Origin: NORP240 sp038134485
GTDB taxonomy: Bacteria > Pseudomonadota > Gammaproteobacteria > Pseudomonadales > Pseudohongiellaceae
Direction: 5' to 3'
DNA: 64,000 nucleotides
NCBI GenBank assembly: GCA_038134485.1
Contig: JAYPVG010000010.1
Location: 35,667-99,666, forward strand
Shown: piece by piece, positions 9,253-18,265 of the stretch
Layout of the letters: each line of letters opens with the position of its first letter
Numbering within the stretch: the stretch's first letter is position 1
The notes under the pieces: generated by a model
The model's database searches: none
What the model was told of the DNA's origin: nothing
What the model saw: the letters and a program-made list of their open reading frames with translations, nothing else
Program-made: the position numbers and the translations under genes

Positions 9253-9319
9253 AGAGTTTCGCCGGGAAAAGTAATGCACGGTAGCAAATGCCGCACCGAT
9301 TATTGGAGAGGGATCCATC

Positions 9320-11377
9320 ATGAAAGCACGCTCTTTATTCGCGCCGCCTGGAGGACTGGGGAAGTTGACATTTCTGAGCTGTCTCGCCGCGCTGTTCGGG
9401 CTGATCGCGCAATTCGGCTGGAGCCAGAATCTGGTCACCGACGACACCGTTGAGTGGTACACCCTCGGTGGTGACTACGCGCATACCCGTTATACGCCAG
9501 CCGCCGAAATTACGGCAGAAAATTTCGAAGATCTGGAGGTGGCCTGGGAATGGGACGGTTCCAGCTTTGGAGGCTACTCGGGTCGCTCGACGCCAACGTA
9601 TGTCGACGGCAAACTGTTCACCGTTTCCGGGCCGCGACGCAACGTGGTCGCCATAGACCCAAAGACCGGCGAGACCATTTGGTCCTACCGTCTGCCAAAC
9701 ACCGGGCGCTGGGAATATTCCATGCGCGCCTCGTACGGCAAGGGAATTGCTTACTCACGCATCGATGGTAAAGGAGTGATTTATATCTCCACACCCGGGT
9801 TCTTCCTGCTGGCGCTGGATGCCGAAACTGGAACTCCTCTGGAAGGGTTCGGAGGCCAGGTCCCAATCGACGGATTTCCTGAATCCGGAGTCGTGGACAT
9901 GCTGGCTGACCTTGGACATCCCTACGACCCTTATGAAGGAATCCCGCTGGAAACCGGTTACATAACCACGTCTTCTCCACCTATCGTGATTAACGACACC
10001 ATTGTGGTTGGCAACTCGGCAGAGCAGGGTTATCTGCAGGCGCGGGTTGAAAATGTCCCCGGTGACATCTTGGCCTATGACCGAATCACCGGTGAATTCA
10101 AATGGAAATTCAACGTAATTCCCCGGCCGGGCGAATACGGTCACGAAACCTGGGAAAACGATGCCTGGCAGTGGACCGGCGATGTTTCATCCTGGGCGCC
10201 ACTGACAGCGGATCCGGAAAACAATATTGTCTATGTCCCGACCAATCCTCCTACTATCGATTACTACGGCGGCTTTCGCCCTGGAGATGGACTGTTCGGA
10301 ACCAGCGTCATTGCACTGAATTCCGAGACCGGCGAGCGGATCTGGCATTACCAGACGGTCAAACACGATGTCTGGAACTACGACAATCCTTCACCACCGA
10401 TTCAGCTTGACCTGAATATTCCGGGCAGAGGCATTATTCCCGCGGTCGCCGAAGTCACGAAGCAGGGCTTTGTCTATACCTTTAACAGAATGACTGGTGA
10501 ACCAATCTGGCCGATGGTCGAAAGAGAAGTGCCCGCATCGCAGGTTCCGGGCGAAAAGCTGTCTACGACGCAGCCCTTCCCCACCAGGCCACCACCCTTT
10601 GAGCAACAGGGCATCACCGAGGATGATCTGATCGATTTCACTCCGGAACTGCGCCGCGAGGCGCTGGAAGTGATGGCCAGTTACAAGATGGGGCCATTGT
10701 TCAATCCGCCGATCCACGACGAGAATGCGGAGGGCAAAATCAGTGCTGCGATGTGCCCCGGCGATGGTGGCGGCGCGAACATCTACGCACCGCCGACAGC
10801 AGATCCCACCACCGGATTTCTGTATGTTGCCTCTGCTAACAACTGCAGTTGGCAGCGGGTGATTCCGGGCGAGGAAGCGGATGCGCGCATCGCCGAGCCA
10901 ACAGGGACCACATTTGCGCGCTATGCGAACGGGCCGGGTGGACGTCCACCACGGCTGGCATCGGGGCTGCCCTACGTGAAGCCGTTGTACAGCAGCATTA
11001 CGGCTTACAACATGAATACCGGTGAGATCGCATTTCGGATCCCGGCGGGCGAAACGCCAGACCGTATTCGCAACAATCCTGCAGTTGAAGGCGTAGACGT
11101 CGGTGACACCGGCAGTGGAAGAGCGCCATCGATGGTAACCACAGCGAATCTCCTGATTTATTCAGGACCCGACCATGATGGAGAGACGGCCCTGCTCTAC
11201 GCGATTGACAAGCAAACCGGTGAGGAACTGGGTCGCATTCAGGTACCCGCTCAAAGCCGCTACGGCATGAGCTCCTGGATGCATGATGGACATCAGTACA
11301 TCATCCTGCAGACCGGACCGAAACTGACGGCAATGGCATTGCCCGGAGCCGCTGCAGGCGAGTCAGGCGCTCACTGA
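9320..11377 (+). CDS. PQQ-dependent dehydrogenase, beta-propeller quinoprotein
   Basis: Periplasmic quinoprotein dehydrogenase with PQQ as expected cofactor. It has a signal peptide (about residues 1-35, ending near GWSQN), followed by propeller-type W motifs: GGDYAHTRY, ALDAETGTPL, ALNSETGERIW, AYNMNTGEIAF and AIDKQTGEEL. The segment KHDVWNYDNP resembles the HxDxWDYD motif of glucose/quinate-type quinoproteins, and the adjacent Cys-Cys pair typical of methanol/ethanol dehydrogenases is not seen. ATG 9320 follows a good GGAGAGG ribosome site. No cytochrome c or PQQ biosynthesis gene is adjacent. The substrate, an alcohol or sugar, is unknown. Confidence 0.88.
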   Translation: MKARSLFAPPGGLGKLTFLSCLAALFGLIAQFGWSQNLVTDDTVEWYTLGGDYAHTRYTPAAEITAENFEDLEVAWEWDGSSFGGYSGRSTPTYVDGKLFTVSGPRRNVVAIDPKTGETIWSYRLPNTGRWEYSMRASYGKGIAYSRIDGKGVIYISTPGFFLLALDAETGTPLEGFGGQVPIDGFPESGVVDMLADLGHPYDPYEGIPLETGYITTSSPPIVINDTIVVGNSAEQGYLQARVENVPGDILAYDRITGEFKWKFNVIPRPGEYGHETWENDAWQWTGDVSSWAPLTADPENNIVYVPTNPPTIDYYGGFRPGDGLFGTSVIALNSETGERIWHYQTVKHDVWNYDNPSPPIQLDLNIPGRGIIPAVAEVTKQGFVYTFNRMTGEPIWPMVEREVPASQVPGEKLSTTQPFPTRPPPFEQQGITEDDLIDFTPELRREALEVMASYKMGPLFNPPIHDENAEGKISAAMCPGDGGGANIYAPPTADPTTGFLYVASANNCSWQRVIPGEEADARIAEPTGTTFARYANGPGGRPPRLASGLPYVKPLYSSITAYNMNTGEIAFRIPAGETPDRIRNNPAVEGVDVGDTGSGRAPSMVTTANLLIYSGPDHDGETALLYAIDKQTGEELGRIQVPAQSRYGMSSWMHDGHQYIILQTGPKLTAMALPGAAAGESGAH

Positions 11378-11427
11378 TTTGCTGTAACTGGAAGGCGGAA
11401 GTTAAAATTCTCCCTTCCCGATCAAGC

Positions 11428-11464
11428 AAAACGCCCCAATCAGCAATGATTAGGGGCGTTTCTG
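11428..11464 (+). terminator. Intrinsic terminator after PQQ dehydrogenase gene
   Basis: AAACGCCCC-AATCA pairs with TGATTAGGGGCGTTT, leaving one bulged base and a short loop, followed by TTTCT. The stem is strong and lies 50 bases after the stop at 11377. The reverse strand also ends in TTTT, so weak bidirectional action is possible. Confidence 0.8.
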
Positions 11465-11499
11465 TATCGAAGGCCGCGCAATCGGATTATCCTGTTACC

Positions 11500-11916
11500 A
11501 TGCAATCTCGAATCCGAACTCTCCTGTTGCTAGCCTGGTCGATGGCCTTCATTCCAAGTGCCGTTCTGGGTAAAGACTCTGCAATCACTGACGCGACCGC
11601 GTACGTGATCAGAGGAGAGCCCATCAACATAGATGCTGTGACTACCGGCGAGGATCTGAGCTCGCAGAAACCCCTCACCCTGCTGGTTTGGCGGTCGGCG
11701 TCTCGACGCTGGACATCCCTTGGCTCCAGCCATTCAATGAATGACTCCGGTTTCGTGAGAATATCCGGCAAGAAAGTCACTTTCACATTCACGGAATCTC
11801 AATCTCTTGACCCCGGCGCCACCTATTTCGGCACCACCCGACGCTGCACACCAAACGGAATATGCCCCATGGATCTCGAGCCAGATGCAGCAGTGCGGGT
11901 AATCATCGCGCGTTGA
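11500..11916 (+). CDS. Hypothetical exported protein
   Basis: Unrecognised 138-residue protein when started at ATG 11500, which gives a signal peptide MQSRIRTLLLLAWSMAF with cleavage near VLGKD. An in-frame start at 11446 would lie inside the terminator hairpin and is unlikely. The mature part is mostly beta-like and has a Cys pair in RRCTPNGICPMD near the C-terminus that could form a disulfide. There is no clear Shine-Dalgarno. It lies in the same direction as the next small exported protein, but I cannot assign a function. Confidence 0.55.
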   Translation: MQSRIRTLLLLAWSMAFIPSAVLGKDSAITDATAYVIRGEPINIDAVTTGEDLSSQKPLTLLVWRSASRRWTSLGSSHSMNDSGFVRISGKKVTFTFTESQSLDPGATYFGTTRRCTPNGICPMDLEPDAAVRVIIAR

Positions 11917-12008
11917 TAGCGCGGATTCAGGCCGCAAAACACCCAGGTCCCTGCCGTTTTTCTGCTAAACTGACGGCTCATTACTCCGGATGGCAAGTGG
12001 TTAACGAT

Positions 12009-12407
12009 ATGAAAAGTAAATTGGCAATAGCGGGTTTAGTTCTGGTCTGTCTGGGCGCGAACCCTGCTGCGTCGCAGCAGCAAGCCGGCGAGGAGACACT
12101 TGTTGGTTCCTGGGCTGGCACTTTGGTAATCGGAAGAGACTCGTTTGAAATGACATTCAACCTGACCCGCCAGGGCGAGGGCTATGGAGCGGCCTTGATC
12201 AGTCGCCAGTTAGGTATTTACGGAATGCCCGCTGAACTGGTCAGACTGGAGAATAACCGTCTGACGATCCGTCTTGATATGCTGGGCGCGGAGTACACCG
12301 GCAGATTGCGTCTGGACGAATCCAGCAGCAGGATCGCCTTCATTGACGGCGAATGGTTTCAGGAAGGCGAGATGGTGCCGATCATACTTCGACCTGCAGG
12401 GAATTGA
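12009..12407 (+). CDS. Hypothetical exported protein, beta-rich
   Basis: A 132-residue product from ATG 12009, beginning with a clear signal peptide MKSKLAIAGLVLVCLG, cleavage around PAASQQ. The mature sequence runs VGSWAGTLVIGRDSFEMTFNL and ends IILRP, with alternating polar/hydrophobic strands suggesting a small beta-barrel or lipocalin-like fold. This fold idea is inference only. Longer in-frame starts back to 11862 overlap the preceding gene and are rejected. It is convergent with the TonB receptor gene that follows. Confidence 0.65.
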   Translation: MKSKLAIAGLVLVCLGANPAASQQQAGEETLVGSWAGTLVIGRDSFEMTFNLTRQGEGYGAALISRQLGIYGMPAELVRLENNRLTIRLDMLGAEYTGRLRLDESSSRIAFIDGEWFQEGEMVPIILRPAGN

Positions 12408-12437
12408 GACCGTCAGGTTCGAGCAGCAGCCAGCGGT

Positions 12438-14627
12438 CTAGAAAGTTCCGCTCATGCGCAGGGTGATTACCCGACCCGAGGTATTGCACATGTATTCGAC
12501 TTCTTCCAGGATATTTTGACTGCGACGTCCCTCGAAGCGAATCCTGTCCCGACAACGCTCTCCATTATTCACATTGCGTGAATCCAGTCGAAACGTGGTG
12601 CCGTTGGCGGTGCGAACCTCCATGAATGCCATGGCAAAAGGGTCTCCATAGGTGCTTTCGATATCCTCCAGATCCCACAGCTTGTTATCGCCGTTAAACC
12701 TTTGATGAAAGTTGATCCCGTAGTTCATTCTCCACCGCGGTATGTCATGTCTGAAACCCAGTGAAAACTCGCCTTTATGGAAATCATTAAAGCTGCGCAC
12801 CTCTCCGGTCATGGGATCGGTTGTCTCCGACACCCGGGCACTGGCACGGGAAGTGACCAGCACATCGGGCAGATCAAGCATGCTTAGTCTCACGCTACCC
12901 CGCAGGTCGAGAACCCACATGTCTCCCATGCCGGCATTTCCCCAGGCCGAGCGCAGGTTGTCATCGGATGGCGATACATCGATTCGCTGCCTGAAATCAT
13001 AATGCCGATGCTTGTAGAGATTGGCACTGACCACACCCATGTCGTTCGGCAGACGGTATTCCGCCAGCAGATTGTAGTTCCACCAGTAATCCGGCCTTAA
13101 CTCGGTATTACCGGCCATTGTATCGGCGTCAATATCATCACTGTCGGTGACAGCGGTGAAATCCGCAAAGCTTAACTGACGGACGATCTTTTCAAGCAAC
13201 AGTCGCAACTGTAAGGTCGGAGTGATATCGAATCGATAGTCAATTTTTGGTTTAAAGAAATTGAAATTCCGTGATTTATTGGTATCTCCGGATTGGGTAA
13301 TCTCCGAAGTTTCATAGACCAGTGACGTCTCCAACGTCATCCGCGGATTCAGTCGCCAGTTGTGGATCGCGAATGGCTCGTATCGAACCTCTTCAACGGT
13401 AGTATTGGCGTTTGAAACCGGGACCGGCACTAGCCCACCAAAATCCGGCGACGGCGTGCCGCTGCTTGAGGCAACACCCAGGGCAAGACTTGAGTCCAGT
13501 GTAGTCTGAGCCCGCTCCATACCCATCTCTACATTCTGTCCACCAAACAGATCCAACGTGTACGAACCCCGCACAATCTGTTCCTCGATGACGCTGCTGG
13601 AGTCCAGAAAAAGATTTTTGTTTTCGCTTCCGTCGCCAAGCACCTGATAACGTTCCCGCGTCTGCGCTGTGTCATTTTGATTGGCGATACCCAACAATTT
13701 GAACCGATGGCCGTTGTCAAACCGATATTCGTAGTCTGCGCCGATTTCCCAGTTGCTCTGGGTCCCGGGCAGTTCCTCGCGCTCGACGTAAGGAATGTTC
13801 GCTCCGTCTCGTCGATTGATGGTTACCCGATCGATTTCAGTGGGATTGTCGTCATCAGCATAAAGAGCATTGAAACGCACACTGCTTTTGCCAGACAGCT
13901 GATAGTCGAGGTTGGTCGATAAAGTGTAGGTGGTCTGTTGGCGAATTCTGTCTTCATCGATAGTATCGTTGGGAGATCCGTCAGGCAGGATGCTGCGTTC
14001 TTCCAGTTCCCGGTGCTCGTACCGGGGTTCGGCGGAAGCGCTGAACAGAAAATTCAACCCGCCCGTCTGACCGCTGTAGGCCAGAGAGCCTCCTGGTTTG
14101 GACTCGCTGTCCTGGTAGTAGTCCATGTTGGCTTCAAACGCCAGGCTGGAGGTGGACAGCTCTTCAAACAGCACCACGTTGACAATCTGGGTGCTGCCGC
14201 GCACATCCAATTCGCCGGAAGTGCCGCGGATAATTTCAATGCGATCGACCTGATCCGAGGAAATACGATCCAGTTGCCCCTGGCTGGTATTATTTTTACC
14301 GGCCATTCGTTTGCCATTGACCAGAACCTCGGTGCCTCCGCCCCCGCTGCCAAGACCTCTTCCGCCGCGACTGGCATTACCCCCCGGCGGACCGCCGCCT
14401 CCACCGCGCTGAACATTCAATCCGGGAATGCGATCAAGCATGTCCTGAGCAGTGACCGGTGCCCATTCGACAAAGTAGGATGCCGGGTAGACAATGGTGG
14501 ACTCGTCACCCACATTGTCCTGGGCCTGAACCCCGGCGGCAGATACAGCAAGCAGTGCAGCCACGTAAAACCATGGTCGGACGTTGATGCGGCGGGTGTG
14601 ATTATTATCTGAAAAACAAAAAACCAT
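12438..14627 (-). CDS. TonB-dependent receptor with Gly-rich plug
   Basis: Outer-membrane TonB-dependent receptor that takes up a substrate using proton-motive force. ATG 14627 gives a 729-residue protein with an extended n-region and a hydrophobic signal (WFYVAALLAVSAAGVQAQ), and follows a GAGGA ribosome site; a TTG at 14666 would only lengthen the n-region. The plug domain has DMLDRIPGLNV, a Gly-rich insert (GGGGGPPGGN and GRGLGSGGGG), VLVNGKR and DQVDRIEIIRG. The rest is a beta-barrel ending in an aromatic residue (MSGTF). The ligand is unknown. Confidence 0.9.
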   Translation of the reverse strand: MVFCFSDNNHTRRINVRPWFYVAALLAVSAAGVQAQDNVGDESTIVYPASYFVEWAPVTAQDMLDRIPGLNVQRGGGGGPPGGNASRGGRGLGSGGGGTEVLVNGKRMAGKNNTSQGQLDRISSDQVDRIEIIRGTSGELDVRGSTQIVNVVLFEELSTSSLAFEANMDYYQDSESKPGGSLAYSGQTGGLNFLFSASAEPRYEHRELEERSILPDGSPNDTIDEDRIRQQTTYTLSTNLDYQLSGKSSVRFNALYADDDNPTEIDRVTINRRDGANIPYVEREELPGTQSNWEIGADYEYRFDNGHRFKLLGIANQNDTAQTRERYQVLGDGSENKNLFLDSSSVIEEQIVRGSYTLDLFGGQNVEMGMERAQTTLDSSLALGVASSSGTPSPDFGGLVPVPVSNANTTVEEVRYEPFAIHNWRLNPRMTLETSLVYETSEITQSGDTNKSRNFNFFKPKIDYRFDITPTLQLRLLLEKIVRQLSFADFTAVTDSDDIDADTMAGNTELRPDYWWNYNLLAEYRLPNDMGVVSANLYKHRHYDFRQRIDVSPSDDNLRSAWGNAGMGDMWVLDLRGSVRLSMLDLPDVLVTSRASARVSETTDPMTGEVRSFNDFHKGEFSLGFRHDIPRWRMNYGINFHQRFNGDNKLWDLEDIESTYGDPFAMAFMEVRTANGTTFRLDSRNVNNGERCRDRIRFEGRRSQNILEEVEYMCNTSGRVITLRMSGTF

Positions 14628-14672
14628 CGACTGGCGTCCTCGCAGGGGCGAATCTATAGAAGACAATCTTTG

Positions 14673-14716
14673 AATTGTATTTCAATTGTAAGTAATCGAC
14701 TGTGACAAATTGTAAG
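14673..14716. promoter_or_regulatory. Repeated AATTGTA motifs upstream of TonB receptor
   Basis: AATTGTA occurs at 14673 and AATTGTAAG at 14684 and 14708. The region separates the divergently read TonB receptor (starts 14627) and the Tat-exported oxidoreductase (starts 14882). Direct repeats here may be regulator sites; this is speculative. The rest of 14628-14881 holds no recognisable gene. Confidence 0.3.
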
Positions 14717-14881
14717 CCAGGAGAGAAAAAACATATTAAAATCAAAAACAAAAAGAATAATCTTCTGAATCACAGTGGGGTATCGCAGTGAACTGCTGTT
14801 TGAGCTTGCTCCTCAATGAGCGACGGAGTTTTAATAGCTGTGCTGAACAACACCCTTTACAAATCCGAGAGGAATCAGACT

Positions 14882-15625
14882 ATGCAAAAATATCAGAAAA
14901 ATAGACGACGGTTTCTGGCCCAGATTCTGATTGGCTGCGGTGCTGTTGGCCTGCCGGTAATTTCCGGCCTGCCTCGCGCATTGGCGCAATCAGGTGAGCC
15001 GTTGAAAATCGGTATAATCGGTTCCGGTCGGATCGGAGGCTCCGTCGGCTTGCGCTGGGCAGAAGCGGGCCACCAGATTCTTTTCTCATCCCGTAATCCT
15101 GATCAACTAGGGGAACTGGTCGAGCAGGCCGGCGGCAATGCCCAGGCCGGCTATCCTGCCGACGCCGCTGAATTTGGCGACGTGGTGTTAATCGCTGTAC
15201 CTTACGGAGCCACGCCGCAAGTGGGCCGTGACTATGCACCACTTATGCAGGGCAAGATCGTCATAGACTGCGGCAATCCCCGTGCTGACCGGGATGGACC
15301 GATGGCCGACGACGCCATTGAGCGGGGCACAGGAGTGGCCTCAGCCGATTATTTCCCGGGTGTGCGACTGGTTCGGGCGTTTAATGCGGTTAGCGCACAG
15401 ATGGTTGAAAACGAAGCCCATCGGCAGGGCGAGCTGATCGCTATTCCAATTGCAAGCGATGATTCACAAGCCATTGCGGTAACCGAGAGACTGGTTCGGG
15501 ATGCGGGATTCGATCCCGTAGTGGTCGGCGGGCTGAGCAGCGCCCGAGAGTTTGATCGCGGCACCGATGTCTATGTGCGAGGTCTGACCGCCAGCCAGAT
15601 GCGGGCTGCCCTCGGCCTGCCCTAG
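14882..15625 (+). CDS. NAD(P)-binding F420-reductase-like protein with Tat signal
   Basis: Resembles NADPH-dependent F420 reductase-like / 6-phosphogluconate-dehydrogenase-type Rossmann proteins. The dinucleotide fold GIIGSGRIGGSVG is near residue 45, followed by FSSRNP, IAVPYG, VIDCGNPR and VRAFNAV. The N-terminus NRRRFLAQ plus a hydrophobic stretch and LAQSG is a twin-arginine-type signal, implying export already folded with cofactor. ATG 14882 is preceded by GAGAGGAA. At 247 residues it is near family length (about 200-230) plus the signal. Reaction and substrate are unknown; true F420 use is doubtful in this organism type. Confidence 0.78.
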   Translation: MQKYQKNRRRFLAQILIGCGAVGLPVISGLPRALAQSGEPLKIGIIGSGRIGGSVGLRWAEAGHQILFSSRNPDQLGELVEQAGGNAQAGYPADAAEFGDVVLIAVPYGATPQVGRDYAPLMQGKIVIDCGNPRADRDGPMADDAIERGTGVASADYFPGVRLVRAFNAVSAQMVENEAHRQGELIAIPIASDDSQAIAVTERLVRDAGFDPVVVGGLSSAREFDRGTDVYVRGLTASQMRAALGLP

Positions 15626-15675
15626 AAAATAGTGGGCGATGGTAATTCACCGAAAACGAGCAGTAGAGTGCGTAC

Positions 15676-16545
15676 ATGACGGACATGTTAAGCGGGACGG
15701 TTTACCTCAATGGCGAGTACCTGGCCTCCGCAGATGCGAGAGTGTCGATCTTCGATAGAGGCTTCCTGTTTGGCGATGGCGTCTATGAAGTAGTGCCCGT
15801 GGTCAACGGCGTGCTGATAGATCGCGATTACTTTTTGGAGCGACTCGCCACCAGCACGGAAAAAATCGAACTACGCTGGCCATGCAGTTCCACCGAGCTA
15901 CTGGCGATGGCGCAGGAACTGGTACAGCGCAATAATCTGCAGGAAGGTTTCGTGTACATGCAGATAACCCGCGGCGTCGCGCCCCGTAATTTTTCCTATC
16001 CCCGAGGCGTCGAACCCACCCTGATGGCGTTTACCAGCGCGGCTGACATAGTTGATAACCCACTGGCACAATCCGGCGTCCATGTGGTCACGGTTGCTGA
16101 CCTGCGCTGGAAACGCCGCGACATCAAGTCGCTCAATCTGCTGGCACAATGTATGGCCAAGGAACAGGCGCGGGTCGCAGGCGCCTTCGAGGGCTGGATG
16201 GTGGAAGACGGTGAGGTCACCGAAGGTGCCTCCTCATCGGCCTTCATCGTCAGGGACCAGAAACTTGTAACCCGGCCCCTGTCCAATTCGATCCTGCCTG
16301 GCATCCGCCGTCGGGTAATCCTGGATCTGATCGATGCGAGCGATCTGACCGTAGAATTGCGACCATTTACCGTGGAAGAGGCGCTGCAAGCAGACGAAGC
16401 ATTCCTCAGTTCAGCGACTACCCTGGTCCTGCCCGTCGTAAGCATAGATGGCAACCCGATTGGCACCGGGAAACCTGGCCCGGTCACGCAACATGTACGC
16501 GATCTTTATTTGCAGATTATCAAAGCAACTGCTGAGCCAACGTGA
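15676..16545 (+). CDS. D-amino-acid transaminase / class IV aminotransferase
   Basis: Fold-type IV PLP enzyme, best matching D-alanine transaminase, which exchanges amino groups between D-amino acids and 2-oxo acids. Visible features are the N-terminal VYLNGEYL, SIFDRGFLFGDGVYEV (phosphate and cofactor region), PLP lysine Lys151 in RDIKSLNLL, and the EVTEGASSSAFIV substrate region. Length 289 is standard. It may feed D-Ala or D-Glu to peptidoglycan; alr lies far away at 55.7 kb. A branched-chain or aminodeoxychorismate-lyase role is less likely. Confidence 0.88.
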   Translation: MTDMLSGTVYLNGEYLASADARVSIFDRGFLFGDGVYEVVPVVNGVLIDRDYFLERLATSTEKIELRWPCSSTELLAMAQELVQRNNLQEGFVYMQITRGVAPRNFSYPRGVEPTLMAFTSAADIVDNPLAQSGVHVVTVADLRWKRRDIKSLNLLAQCMAKEQARVAGAFEGWMVEDGEVTEGASSSAFIVRDQKLVTRPLSNSILPGIRRRVILDLIDASDLTVELRPFTVEEALQADEAFLSSATTLVLPVVSIDGNPIGTGKPGPVTQHVRDLYLQIIKATAEPT

Positions 16546-16569
16546 TCTCGGGTGTTTTGGGGGGGAAAC

Positions 16570-18251
16570 TTGCACGAACTAAACGACCTGTTACTGCTAA
16601 TGCGGGCAAACCAGCCGCTTATCAGTATCGAAACCCATGAAGAGCAGCGCGCGCTAGATCTTCTGAAACACTGCGGGGTCAAGTTGCATCGCCGCGTCCT
16701 GCGCTGGAGTGTAACCAAAGGCCTGGTCCGGGCTGACACCGGCGAACCACTGCCGAGCATTGGCTCGTCCTCCGAGTCAACTGAACTCCAGCACTCCGAT
16801 CCGAGAAAACTGCTGCAGGAAATACACAACACTTCACTATCGGGAATTTACCTGTTACTGGACTTTCATCACTACCTGGACGACCCCTACGTGGTGCGGC
16901 TATTAAAAGAAATCGCTCAGGACCAGCCCTTGCATGGCCATCATCTGATTTTTATCAGTCATGAAGTGAAAATGCCGGAGGAATTATTTCGATTTACCGC
17001 CAAGTTCAATCTGCAACTCCCTGATAAAGCCAAATTGAAAAAACTGGTGGTTTCCGAGGCCAAAGTCTGGCAATTGAAAAAAGAAAACGGAAAACTGAAA
17101 GCCGATCGGAATGCAATGGAATTATTGGTCAATAACCTGATCGGACTGACAGAATCGGAAGCTCGACGACTGATACGTAATGCCATCTATGACGATGATG
17201 CAATCTCCAGTTCCGATATTGAACGGGTGCAGAAAGCCAAATACGAACTGCTTGGAAAGGACGGGCTGCTGCATTTCGAACTGGAGACTGCCGGCTTCGA
17301 CCAGGTCGGCGGACTGGCCAATCTGAAAGACTGGCTGGGTTTGCGCAAGCAGACCTTTCTTGAAGCAGACAGCACCAGAGGAATGGATCGACCCAAGGGT
17401 ATCCTGATTACCGGTATTCAGGGTGGAGGGAAAAGTCTGGCCGCTCGGGCTGTCGGCGGAGCCTGGGGAGTGCCTCTGTTGCGCCTTGATTTCGGCACTC
17501 TATACAACAAATTTTTTGGCGAGACAGAAAAGAACCTGCGCCAGGCGATTGGCCTCGCCGAAATCATGGCACCCTGCGTGCTGTGGATTGACGAAATCGA
17601 GAAAGGCGTTTCCACCGGCGATCACGACAGCGGCACCTCTCAGCGCCTGCTGGCTACCTTGCTGACCTGGATGGCAGAGAACAGCAGCCCGGTGTTCATT
17701 GTTGCCACTGCCAACAACATCNNNNNNNNNNAGCCCAGCATCATGCCTGCATGCAGGTGCTCGGCAATGTGACAGTGCGCCATCCCAATGTGACTATTTC
17801 TACGCAAAACTCTGCTTATACATGGACATTCGATGGCGCTGGTAATTTAGTATTACCTCTAAGCGGCAATATTGTTGGTGCCACTGCCAACAACATCCAT
17901 AGCTTACCGCCAGAGTTAATCCGCAAGGGAAGGCTGGACGAAATCTTCTTTGTCGATTTACCGGATCAAGCGGTCCGCCAAGATATCTTTGCCATTCATC
18001 TGGCTAAACGGGAGTTACACCCAGACGGATTTGATAGCCATTTGCTGGCACAAAGGAGCGCGGGATTCTCCGGCGCGGAAATAGAACAGGTGGTAGTATC
18101 AGGGCTTTATCGAGCACACGCTACTGATACACCAGTAAGCACCGAATCCTTATTAATGGAAATTGCCAATACCAGACCGTTGTCGGTCGTCATGCAGGAA
18201 CCCATCGAAGCATTGCGTGATTGGGCGAAAGACCGCACCGTGCAGGCCTGA
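16570..18251 (+). CDS. Ycf46-like AAA+ ATPase, interrupted by scaffold gap and foreign insert
   Basis: AAA+ ATPase of the Ycf46-like group. The N-terminal region has ISIETHEEQRALDLL. Walker A GIQGGGKS is at 282-289 and Walker B LWIDE has Asp341. The second region of homology ends the first part at IVATANNI, and the other half resumes HSLPPELIRKGRLDEIFF, an exact AAA continuation. Between them lie 10 Ns and about 150 bases of unrelated sequence, bounded by an 18-bp duplication. Removing 17722-17897 restores one frame of about 501 residues. Start TTG 16570 follows a strong GGGGGGGA site; GTG 16552 is an alternative. I regard the break as an assembly error. Confidence 0.8.
17704..17721 (+). repeat. 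18-bp direct repeat, copy 1 (before gap)
   Basis: GCCACTGCCAACAACATC encodes ATANNI of the AAA+ ATPase. An identical copy lies after the insert. Confidence 0.95.
17722..17731. other. Assembly gap (10 Ns)
   Basis: Ten undetermined bases, a fixed-size scaffold join inside the AAA+ ATPase gene. Confidence 0.99.
17732..17879. other. Chimeric foreign fragment (multicopper-oxidase piece plus phage-like piece)
   Basis: On the minus strand, bases up to about 17783 encode MAHCHIAEHLHAGMMLG, the C-terminal type-1 copper motif of multicopper oxidases (HCHIxxH...M). From about 17786 on the plus strand the frame reads AYTWTFDGAGNLVLP, which resembles repeated phage tail/structural protein motifs. The first piece belongs to no gene nearby. 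The mixture points to a misjoined scaffold end. Confidence 0.75.
17880..17897 (+). repeat. 18-bp direct repeat, copy 2 (after insert)
   Basis: Identical to 17704-17721 and in frame with the downstream half of the AAA+ ATPase. Confidence 0.95.
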
Positions 18252-18265
18252 CTCCGGGCTGAGGG

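Noticed and set aside
13938..14612. A 224-residue plus-strand open frame
   Set aside because: Antisense to the N-terminal half of the TonB receptor gene; composition follows the codon structure of the real gene.
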